A DNA stretch of 50,890 nt. Source: JBGPJM01 sp041485385 (GTDB lineage: Bacteria > Planctomycetota > Phycisphaerae > Phycisphaerales > UBA1924). Positions 34,964-42,664 of the stretch are shown here, piece by piece (positions within the stretch are counted from its first letter, which is position 1; every line of letters begins with the position of its first letter). The notes under the pieces were generated by a model. The model made no database searches and was not told the origin of the DNA. It saw nothing but the letters and a program-made list of their open reading frames with translations. The position numbers and the translations under genes were made by a program. The stretch is taken from NCBI GenBank assembly GCA_041485385.1, contig JBGPJM010000010.1, forward strand, positions 1 to 50,890. Direction: 5' to 3'.

Positions 34964-34968
34964 TGCCC

Positions 34969-35835
34969 ATGGTCGAACTTGCCCGCACAGTCCGGTTCGC
35001 GGTCAACGAAGCGCGCGAGTGGGGTCCCCCCAGCAACACGTTTGCGGGGTATCCATCCGTGCAGGGCCTTGGCAGGTACTACGAGCTGGACGTCCGATGC
35101 CGCGGAGACGTGGATGCCCGAACGGGTTACTTCCTGAACATCAAGGAGGTAGACCAAGCGGCCCGGCAAGCCATGGTTCCGGTGATCGAGCGCGCTTGCC
35201 GCGAGCGTCCGGGCGCCGAACCGGCCGCGGTGTTGCTCGAGGGCGCGGCGGCGCTGGGCAAGGCCCTGGGCGGGCGGTTGTTCTCTGTGAGGTGGAGGTT
35301 GAGCCCGTACTATTCCGTCGAAGTGGAGACCGGCTTGGGAACATCAGGCAAGGCCCTGCTGCGCCAGCAGTTCGAGTTCGCGGCGTCGCACAGGCTCCAC
35401 GTGTCAACGATGACCGACGAGGAGAACCGGCGGGTCTTCGGCAGGTGCAACAGCGCCACGGGGCACGGGCACAACTATCGGGTGGAGCCGTGCGTGGAGG
35501 TCGAAGTGGGGGTGGGGAACACCGGCGAGACCCCCGGTCCGGTGACCGGAAATGCCCTACGGAGAACCACGTTCGGCCTGGCAGACCTGGAACGGATCGT
35601 ACAGGAGCAGGTCATCAACCGGTTCGACCACAAGCACCTGAACGAGGACACGCCGGAGTTCGCAACGGGGCGTGGGCTGAACCCGTCCGTGGAGAACATC
35701 GCGAAGGTGTGTTTCGAGCTGCTGGAGCCAGCGATCAGCGGGGCCGGCGGGCCGGCGGGCGGAAATGGTAGAATTCGTTTGCGGAGTGTCACCGTGTGGG
35801 AGACCGATAAGACATCGTGTACGTACCCGGCGTAG
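34969..35835 (+). CDS. queD: 6-pyruvoyl-tetrahydropterin synthase/QueD-like protein with two PTPS domains
   Basis: A 288-residue protein, about twice the usual QueD length (about 120-150). The C-terminal half (about 132-288) is a complete QueD: Cys160 and zinc ligands His141 (ASHRL), His166 and His168 (GHGHNY), plus FDHKHLNE and the late WETDKT. The N-terminal half (about 5-120) repeats the fold without the metal site: FAGYPSVQGLGRYY aligns base for base with FGRCNSATGHGHNY, the histidines becoming Leu and Arg. QueD makes 6-carboxy-tetrahydropterin from dihydroneopterin triphosphate in queuosine/7-deazaguanine synthesis. queE and queC are at 46-48 kb. Alternative: a pterin enzyme outside that pathway. 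Confidence 0.85.
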   Translation: MVELARTVRFAVNEAREWGPPSNTFAGYPSVQGLGRYYELDVRCRGDVDARTGYFLNIKEVDQAARQAMVPVIERACRERPGAEPAAVLLEGAAALGKALGGRLFSVRWRLSPYYSVEVETGLGTSGKALLRQQFEFAASHRLHVSTMTDEENRRVFGRCNSATGHGHNYRVEPCVEVEVGVGNTGETPGPVTGNALRRTTFGLADLERIVQEQVINRFDHKHLNEDTPEFATGRGLNPSVENIAKVCFELLEPAISGAGGPAGGNGRIRLRSVTVWETDKTSCTYPA

Positions 35836-35971
35836 TGCCAGAGAAGACTCAACGCGGAATCCGGGATGACCGAATAGCGAGGTGGGGAAGCTGGGGAACT
35901 GGGGGAGGAATTGACGTGCGAGATCTGAGGCCGAATCTCGGCATCCGGCTCTCATCCGTAGATCTGTGAGT

Positions 35972-35977
35972 TAGACT
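35972..35977 (+). promoter_or_regulatory. -10-like TAGACT upstream of pilB
   Basis: TTAGACT ends 11 nt before the ATG at 35989, overlapping the region of the GGGGAG ribosome binding site (35979-35984). If used, the leader would be only about 5 nt, so the two signals compete; one of them may be fortuitous. Confidence 0.3.
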
Positions 35978-35988
35978 CGGGGAGAAGC

Positions 35989-37674
35989 ATGGGAATCGCG
36001 ACACTCCTCCTGGACCGGGGGCTGGTAACCAAGGCTCAGCTTGACGAGGCCGTGGCGCAGCAGCGCGCCACGGGCGAGCGGCTGGACCGCGTGATCGTCA
36101 AAATGGGGCTGGTGAGCCCCGACCAGGTGCTCGGCGTCATCGGCGACCAGTTCCACATGCAGGTTGTCGATCTGCAGAGCATGGAGGTCAAGGCCGACGT
36201 CCTGCAGACGCTCCCGGCCAAGCTCGTCTACAAGCAGAACTGCGTGCCGATCTCCAAGGAGAACGGCACCCTCACCGTGGCGACCAGCGACCCGTTCGAG
36301 CTGTCGATGCTGGACGAGCTCCGCCTGCTCACCGGGTGCTCCATCGAGGTCGTGCTGGCCGACGAGGACGAGCTTCGGAAGTTCATCCGGGCGAACTACG
36401 GCGTCGGCGGCGACACGCTCGACCAGCTCTCGGCGGGCCTGGCCCCGTTGACGGCGGCCGAGGTCGCGGCGGCCGGCGGCGAGGTCGCCGGGGACGAGAT
36501 CGAACAGGCCCAGGAGGCCTCGGTCATCAAGCTGGTCAACGACCTCCTGGTCGAGGCCGTGACCGAGCGCGCCACCGACGTCCATATCGAGCCCTACGAG
36601 CGGGAGCTGGTCGTTCGCTACCGCATCGATGGTGTGCTCCAGCGCGCCAGCGTCGCCCCGACGATCAACCGGTTCGGCTTGGCCATCATCAGCCGCATCA
36701 AGATCATGTCGAGCCTGAATATCGCCGAGAAGCGCCGCCCGCAGGACGGGCGCATCTCCCTCCGCCACAAGGGCCAGGAGTACGACCTCCGCGTGAGCAT
36801 CATCCCGATGCTCTTCGGCGAAGGAGTCGTGCTGCGCGTCCTGAGCAAGACGGCGGCGCTCATGGGGCTGGAGGAGCTTGGCATGCCGCGCAGGGTGCAG
36901 GACCAGTGGGAGCAGCTCATCACCCGTCCGCACGGGATCCTGCTGGTGACGGGGCCGACGGGCTCCGGCAAGTCGACCACGCTGTACGCGTCCCTGAACC
37001 AGATCGTTTCGGACGCGGTCCAGGTGATCACCGTCGAGGACCCGGTCGAGTACAACGTGCCGGGGGTAAACCAGATCCAAGTGAACCACAAGGTGGGCCT
37101 CGATTTCGCGGCCGGCCTGCGCTCGATCCTGCGCCACGACCCGGACGTGGTGATGATCGGCGAGATCCGTGACAAGGAAACGGCCGAAACGGCGGTGCAG
37201 GCGTCGCTCACCGGGCACCTCGTGTTCTCCACGCTGCACACCAACGACGCCCCCAGCGCGACGACCCGTCTCCTGGACATGGGCGTGGAGCCGTTCCTGG
37301 TGGCCTCGACGGTCGAGGGGATCATGGCGCAGCGCCTGGTGCGGCGGGTGTGCGCCGAGTGCGGGCAGGCCTACGAGCCCGACAAGGCGGACCTGCCGGT
37401 CGGCTTCGAGATGAAGAAGGGGGAGACCCTCGTGAAGGGGGCGGGGTGCCGCGCGTGCCGGAACACCGGGTACCGCGGGCGCGTGGGCGTGTACGAGCTG
37501 CTGCGCGTGACCGAGGCCATCCGCGAGATGGTGATGGAGCGCGTGAACGCGCCCAAGATCGCCGCGACGGCGCTGAAGGACGGAGATCTGACCACGCTCC
37601 GCCAGGACGGCTGGGCCAAAGTGCGAGCCGGGATGACGACCGTGGAAGAGGTGATGGGGGCGCTGACGGCGTAA
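35989..37674 (+). CDS. pilB: Type IV pilus assembly/type II secretion ATPase (PilB/GspE)
   Basis: A 561-residue cytoplasmic hexameric ATPase that powers pilus extension or type II secretion. An N-terminal GspE-N domain (about 1-150) starts GIATLLLDRGLVTKAQLDEAV. Walker A is GPTGSGKST (322-330), the Asp box is VITVEDPVEYN, Walker B is VVMIGEIRD, followed by the His box TGHLVFSTLHTNDA. The zinc-binding CxxC pairs (VCAECGQ and GCRACRNTGYRGR) are intact as in PilB/GspE rather than PilT. GGGGAG upstream supports the ATG. It stands alone, about 33 kb from the pilM-N-O-P operon. Confidence 0.93.
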   Translation: MGIATLLLDRGLVTKAQLDEAVAQQRATGERLDRVIVKMGLVSPDQVLGVIGDQFHMQVVDLQSMEVKADVLQTLPAKLVYKQNCVPISKENGTLTVATSDPFELSMLDELRLLTGCSIEVVLADEDELRKFIRANYGVGGDTLDQLSAGLAPLTAAEVAAAGGEVAGDEIEQAQEASVIKLVNDLLVEAVTERATDVHIEPYERELVVRYRIDGVLQRASVAPTINRFGLAIISRIKIMSSLNIAEKRRPQDGRISLRHKGQEYDLRVSIIPMLFGEGVVLRVLSKTAALMGLEELGMPRRVQDQWEQLITRPHGILLVTGPTGSGKSTTLYASLNQIVSDAVQVITVEDPVEYNVPGVNQIQVNHKVGLDFAAGLRSILRHDPDVVMIGEIRDKETAETAVQASLTGHLVFSTLHTNDAPSATTRLLDMGVEPFLVASTVEGIMAQRLVRRVCAECGQAYEPDKADLPVGFEMKKGETLVKGAGCRACRNTGYRGRVGVYELLRVTEAIREMVMERVNAPKIAATALKDGDLTTLRQDGWAKVRAGMTTVEEVMGALTA

Positions 37675-37709
37675 TTGCCGGGGACGGCGATCGGCGAGGC
37701 GCGATCGGA

Positions 37710-39353
37710 TCACCGCTGCTCCTGAAGTGATTCACGTGCGTCACGTACGGCGGCCCGCGCTCTTGCGCCGGGATCACCGGTCGGGCCCGTGCCGGGCGGC
37801 GGACCGATGCTGATCGCCGCGATCAGGACCGGCCGGTCGGCGTGCCCGGCGACGGTCCAGGCGGCAGCCCCCTCCGGCAACGGCGGGCCAAACGGAAGAG
37901 ACCATGAGGAGGACTCCGCATCGGCCGTGAGCCGCTGGGCGAGCGGGGCGACCAGCGCGAGGAGATCCGCGGCCATGCGGGCGTTGTCCACGCCCTGCTT
38001 GAGCTCCAGCGTGGCGATGATCGTCGAGCGGTCCGCAGGGGCGCCGGAGAGCACCAGCCATGGGCCGAAGGAATGGAGCGTGCGCTGCAAGGCGGCGTGC
38101 TGCTCCTTGCGCCAATCGGCGAGCCTGACCGGGAAGTTCGCTGCAGAGTCGGCGGGAAGCAGATGCGGCGCGATCGAGAGCACGCCGTCGATGACGCCGC
38201 GCGGACGGTCATTGTCGGTCCGCAGGACGATCACGAAGTCACCAGAGGGCGGAGGGAGATGCAGTCGCTTCCCCCCATCACCGGGCCAGAACGATTCGGT
38301 GAGCGGTGTACACCCGATCGCGCCGGGCGGATCGGAGCGGGAGGACCATGTGGCGTCGATAGCCGCGATCACCGGGCCGCTGTAGACAGGCGGCGGCTGG
38401 CCAGCACGCGGAGGAAGAAGGCCCAGCACGGGGTCGCGCGTGCGAACGTCCCCGGGAGTGATCCGGCGCGCGTGGAGCATGAGCGAACGGACATTGGAGA
38501 CGTTCAGCGTGCTGAGGATCTCGGCGCCGGGGCCATCGATGAGCGTGGAGGAGGGTTCGAGACAACGGCGGAGGGAGTTCAGGTTGAGGTACAACTGGAA
38601 GAAAGGCGTTCCAGGAAGGCCGGCCTGCGCGATCGCCCGCTGGTGGGCAGGCCAATCATCCGAGGTCGCCGGGGGCGGCTGACCCTCCTGCGCCGCGAAC
38701 CACCGAGCCAGCGCACCCGGTCCCACGGCTAGATCGAACGCGTCCGGTGTCCGGCACCACGACAATTCGCGCCAGGGAGGCCAACGGTCGCGAAGATACG
38801 TTACCGGACTGCGCGGACCGGGAAGAGAATCAGGAGCGCGCGGATCAAGCCCGAAGGAGGAGTCGACGCGGCGGACGAACTCCGCCGTCTCGGGCACCGG
38901 CCGAATCTCCAGGACAGCGGAGAATCGCGTCTGGGGCGGGGCATCAGAAGGAGCGGCTTGTTCAAGACTGAGCACGCTGAACGTGCCGGCGGTGTTGGAA
39001 ACCAAGGCCCGATTCACGAGCACGATCAGCGACTGAAGAGACGATGGGTTGTCGGAGGCCCCCAGGTCGAGCGCCGATTCGATCAGATCAAACGGATGCG
39101 AGCCGGCAGCATTCGCCGGCGGGCAAAGCCGCCACCAAGCCATCGAGCCCTGCGGAATCGATCGGTCCTGCGCAAACAGGCGACATGGAGAGGCCACGCC
39201 GACAAGGAAAAGAACCACACCGGCCACCAGCCGTCGCCGAGCGTGGGCTCTCCGTGCCGCCTCATTCAGCCAGCCCGCGGCACGGCGGCCCAGAGCACCG
39301 CTGCACCGCCCGGAGGGGGATCCCCACCGCCGCGGTCGACGTGACTGCCTCAC
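37710..39353 (-). CDS. Large exported protein of unknown function (second gene of pair)
   Basis: A 547-residue protein. Starts GTG at 39353, 3 nt after the stop of the upstream gene, so co-transcribed and probably coupled. There is a long basic N-terminal stretch before the hydrophobic signal (about 42-57, ending LFAQ), so the true start may be later. The remainder is Pro- and Ala-rich with no motif I recognise; phrases such as PWLVLSGAPADRSTIIATLEL resemble its upstream neighbour's style of DUF3352-like secreted proteins. Function unknown. Confidence 0.65.
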   Translation of the reverse strand: MRQSRRPRRWGSPSGRCSGALGRRAAGWLNEAARRAHARRRLVAGVVLFLVGVASPCRLFAQDRSIPQGSMAWWRLCPPANAAGSHPFDLIESALDLGASDNPSSLQSLIVLVNRALVSNTAGTFSVLSLEQAAPSDAPPQTRFSAVLEIRPVPETAEFVRRVDSSFGLDPRAPDSLPGPRSPVTYLRDRWPPWRELSWCRTPDAFDLAVGPGALARWFAAQEGQPPPATSDDWPAHQRAIAQAGLPGTPFFQLYLNLNSLRRCLEPSSTLIDGPGAEILSTLNVSNVRSLMLHARRITPGDVRTRDPVLGLLPPRAGQPPPVYSGPVIAAIDATWSSRSDPPGAIGCTPLTESFWPGDGGKRLHLPPPSGDFVIVLRTDNDRPRGVIDGVLSIAPHLLPADSAANFPVRLADWRKEQHAALQRTLHSFGPWLVLSGAPADRSTIIATLELKQGVDNARMAADLLALVAPLAQRLTADAESSSWSLPFGPPLPEGAAAWTVAGHADRPVLIAAISIGPPPGTGPTGDPGARARAAVRDARESLQEQR

Positions 39354-39356
39354 TCC

Positions 39357-41333
39357 TCACCTGTAAAGGATGAACTGGTCCATCATCTTCTTCTCGAGGC
39401 CCCTGAGCTTCCCGCCGCTGCTGGCCGCTCCCCCCGCGGCGCCGATGAGGGCGCCCACGATCGGAAACGTGGGCGAAGCCGCGCCGATACCGCCGGCGAG
39501 GTTGACGAGCTGGGATCGATCCGCATGGGATTCGGTGACCAAGTCGTCGTTGCGCCAGTAGGTGAAGGAGATGATGGGCCGGGCGCCTTCGCGGAGTTCG
39601 TTGTAGGTGGGAACGACAAGGCCGGGCTCACGGTTGGCGGCGTCGGGATTGACGGCCGAACGCGCCAAGTTACCGACGGCCGAACCCATCATGCTGACGT
39701 ACTGGTAGCCCCCACGCATGACGCGCTGCGTGTCGATGAACGAGAAGGACGTCACCATGCGCCCGTCGCGGGGGAAGACCGCGGCGAAGGCCTTGTTGTC
39801 CCGGATCCCCATGCCGCCGGCTTTGACCTGCTGGGCCGCGGCGAGCGCGGCCTGCGGCGTCGCCCCGACGATGAGCCAGTCGCCCTGGAAGGCCACGGTG
39901 ATCTCGAGGGGAACGGGAAGGCCGGGGAAGGCAAGCGTGTGGAGACTGGCGCCTGAGGCGGTCCAGTCACGGATGCGGACGTGCCCGCCGGCGGGCGACT
40001 GCTGGATCTGCTTGCTGGCGAAGGCGGCGATCTTGTTGTGCGCGGCCTCGAACTTGGCACGGTCCTTCAGGGAAACCATCGCGACGGCGGAGCAGAGGTC
40101 CGCGCCACCGGTGGTGTCGGACATGTAGACGCAGATGGTGTCGCCGAGGTTCGCAACCACATCGTTCATGAGGTCGACGTCCGTTGCCTGCTTGAGCTGG
40201 TCGAGCATCATCTCCAGCGGCGGCGCCGAGCCGGCGGCTTCCTGAAGCGCGTTGGCGAGGGTGGAGACGCTCCCCTTGGCGACGAAGGCGACCGTGGCGT
40301 CGGCGGGAATGACCGCGAGGTCGACATCGGTGATCGGCGAGGCCAAGGCGCCCCGCGCCTGGGCAATCTTCTTCATGCCTTCGACGACGGTAAAGCCGAC
40401 CTGGCCGTCCTTCGTGTGCCCGGACTGGAACGAGTACTTGACGGCGTTCGGACCGATGACGCCGGCCTGCTTGAGGCGTTCGATGATCATCTTGCCGGGA
40501 TTCGGCGGCCCGCCCCCAGCTCTCTTGTCGCCCTTCCCGTTGCCGGGTTCGTCATCGTCGCCGTGATGCACGCCCGCGCCCCCTCCGGCCATCGCGGCGA
40601 ACATCCGCGCGAACGGCTCGAGCGGGGCCAGGTCAAGGCGGGCGCGGAAAACGGGCTTGAAGTCGGGGATCGCGGGGGCGGGGAGGGATGCGAAGGGAGC
40701 ATCGGGATCGGGAGCGGTGCCGAAATGCACCTCGTAGCGCCATCCGTCCACGGCGTGCCGGGGACCGTAGCGGAGCAGGCCGCCGACCGGCGTGGGAGTT
40801 TCCAGCATGCCCTTGTAGAGTGTGGACTCCTTCGCCTGACCGCCAAGGGGGCTCTTGGCCAACACCTCGCTGATTGTCTTGTGCATGTCGGCCGTGGTCT
40901 TCTCGTCGGTGGGACCGAGGCTGAGCACGACACCCGCGCCGAACGCACCGCCGGACTGATCGTCGGCGTTGTACGTTACGGCCAGGCGTCCCGGCTGGGT
41001 CATGATCCGGATAAGCAGGTCGACGATCGGCATGGGGAGTTGGTCCATGCCGGGGATTTCGCCGGGGAGTTCATGAATGCGGTCCGGGAGCATGGCAAGG
41101 GCGTTCTTGAGGCCCTGGTCCTTGGCGTCGACCAGCAGCGAGTTGCAGCCGGCGTGCTCGATCGCCAGGACGGTCGCCGGCTTGCCCGCTGTCGCGGGTT
41201 TCGCCGGCTGGTTCTGCGCCGCGGCGAAGGACGCGAGGGAGACGGCCAGCAGCGACGCCACACCCATGATGGAGCGACGGGCGGCCGGCCAGCCATGCGG
41301 AGGGTCGTGCCGAACACGACGGAGAATGGACAT
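39357..41333 (-). CDS. Large exported protein, DUF3352-like, function unknown
   Basis: A 658-residue protein with a signal peptide ending SFAAAQ (about residue 40). AGGAG lies 7 nt upstream of the ATG. The body holds segments such as VIPADATVAFVAKG and GDWLIVGATPQAALAAAQQV, reminiscent of DUF3352-type planctomycete/myxobacterial secreted proteins, and a His/Asp/Gly-rich low-complexity loop (GVHHGDDDEPGNGKGDK) near residue 255-275 that might bind metal. First gene of a two-gene operon. Divergent from the GT9 gene across 248 nt. Confidence 0.7.
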   Translation of the reverse strand: MSILRRVRHDPPHGWPAARRSIMGVASLLAVSLASFAAAQNQPAKPATAGKPATVLAIEHAGCNSLLVDAKDQGLKNALAMLPDRIHELPGEIPGMDQLPMPIVDLLIRIMTQPGRLAVTYNADDQSGGAFGAGVVLSLGPTDEKTTADMHKTISEVLAKSPLGGQAKESTLYKGMLETPTPVGGLLRYGPRHAVDGWRYEVHFGTAPDPDAPFASLPAPAIPDFKPVFRARLDLAPLEPFARMFAAMAGGGAGVHHGDDDEPGNGKGDKRAGGGPPNPGKMIIERLKQAGVIGPNAVKYSFQSGHTKDGQVGFTVVEGMKKIAQARGALASPITDVDLAVIPADATVAFVAKGSVSTLANALQEAAGSAPPLEMMLDQLKQATDVDLMNDVVANLGDTICVYMSDTTGGADLCSAVAMVSLKDRAKFEAAHNKIAAFASKQIQQSPAGGHVRIRDWTASGASLHTLAFPGLPVPLEITVAFQGDWLIVGATPQAALAAAQQVKAGGMGIRDNKAFAAVFPRDGRMVTSFSFIDTQRVMRGGYQYVSMMGSAVGNLARSAVNPDAANREPGLVVPTYNELREGARPIISFTYWRNDDLVTESHADRSQLVNLAGGIGAASPTFPIVGALIGAAGGAASSGGKLRGLEKKMMDQFILYR

Positions 41334-41581
41334 TGCTCAACTCCTGATGTGACTGCCGGTCGACAGTCGATGGTCATGACGAGAAACACGGGAAGGACGG
41401 GTGATGGTATCGGGTAGGAACGAGGGCGTACGGGTCCGTTCGACACGGCGTCTTGCCCACGAGGGCCGGGAAGGAGGGTGAATTGCGATCATCGAACGGC
41501 CGCCTGAGCCGAGGGGCGGGCGCATTTCCCCCAGTGGGGACGCCCGTCGGGACTCACGGGCTCATACGATGGCGAGGCCGA

Positions 41582-42664
41582 ATGGTTACCTCATCCCCTA
41601 CGCCCGAGCAGATCCTGATCATCCGTCCCAGCGCGCTTGGAGATGTGTGCCGCACGGTGCCGGTGCTGGTAAGCTTGCGCCGGGCGTATCCATCGGCGAG
41701 GATCGACTGGCTGGTCCAGGACGGGTATGCACTGGCGGTCGCATGCCATCCCGACCTGAGCCACGTTGTGGAGTTCCCGCGTAGGCGATTCGGGGGGTGG
41801 TGGAATCCGGAGGTGGCGCTAGAGATCGTGCGGTGGCTGCGCGGGCTGGGCAGGGAACGGTACGGCTTGGTGGTAGACTGCCAGGGCCTGTTGCGCAGCG
41901 GCCTGTTCTGCTACGCCACAGGTTCGCCGCGGCGCATCGGCTACGCCAACGCCGCGGAACTGGGGTGGCTGGGGCTGAACGAGCGGGTGCGGGTACCCAG
42001 GGAGATGCACACGGTTGACCGGATGCTCGCGCTGGTGGAGCACCTGGGCGTGACGCCCGTGCGCGACATGCGGCTCTACACCGACGCGGGCGAGCGAGAC
42101 GCCGTCGCGGCCGATCCCCGGCTGGCGGGTCCCTACGCGGTGATCGCGCCGACAAGCCGGTGGTCGGGGAAGCGGTGGCCTGCGGCAAGGTTCGCGGAGG
42201 TCGCCAGGCGGCTGCTCGGGAGCGAGGGGATCGACCCTGTAGAGCGCGTGGTGATCATGGGCGGGAAGAACGAGCGGGCGCAGTGCGGGCCGCTGCTGGA
42301 GCTCTGCGCAAGGGACAACCGCGCGTTGGACCTGGTCGGGCACACGAGCATTTCACGCCTGATGGCGGTGATCGAGCGCTCGTCGCTCGTGCTCGCCAAC
42401 GACTCGGCCGTGCTGCACATAGCGGTTGGGCTGGGGCGGCCGATCGTGGGCCTGTACGGGCCGACGCGGGTGGATCTGGTGGGACCGTACGGGCGGGCGG
42501 GCCAGGTCGTGCAGAACGTGACACCGGCCGACCGGCTGGAGCACAAGAACGGCGCGGCCGGCCTGCGACTGATGGAGCGGATCACCGTGGAGGATGTGAT
42601 GGCGAAGGTGCGGTCGCTGCGGGCGGCGCCCGCGGTGAACGAGGGTGTGGTCGTGCCGGGCTAG
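41582..42664 (+). CDS. Glycosyltransferase family 9 (heptosyltransferase-like)
   Basis: A 360-residue protein. The N-terminal Rossmann domain opens ILIIRPSALGDVCRTVPVL, and the C-terminal nucleotide-sugar site has LVLANDSAVLHIAVGLGRPIVGLYGPT, the GT9 hallmarks. Members add heptose or other sugars to lipopolysaccharide cores. The ATG at 41582 places the Rossmann motif near the N-terminus; the longer frame upstream has no homology. Its TAG stop overlaps that of the convergent GH31 gene in a shared CTAG. Confidence 0.88.
   Translation: MVTSSPTPEQILIIRPSALGDVCRTVPVLVSLRRAYPSARIDWLVQDGYALAVACHPDLSHVVEFPRRRFGGWWNPEVALEIVRWLRGLGRERYGLVVDCQGLLRSGLFCYATGSPRRIGYANAAELGWLGLNERVRVPREMHTVDRMLALVEHLGVTPVRDMRLYTDAGERDAVAADPRLAGPYAVIAPTSRWSGKRWPAARFAEVARRLLGSEGIDPVERVVIMGGKNERAQCGPLLELCARDNRALDLVGHTSISRLMAVIERSSLVLANDSAVLHIAVGLGRPIVGLYGPTRVDLVGPYGRAGQVVQNVTPADRLEHKNGAAGLRLMERITVEDVMAKVRSLRAAPAVNEGVVVPG

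Noticed and set aside
35971..37713. 580-codon open frame antisense to pilB
   Set aside because: Same GC-driven shadow; composition is typical of the reverse complement of a GC-rich gene and there is no family signal.
39981..41417. Plus-strand open frame antisense to the large exported protein
   Set aside because: Shadow frame; the minus strand has a signal peptide, a ribosome binding site and an operon partner.
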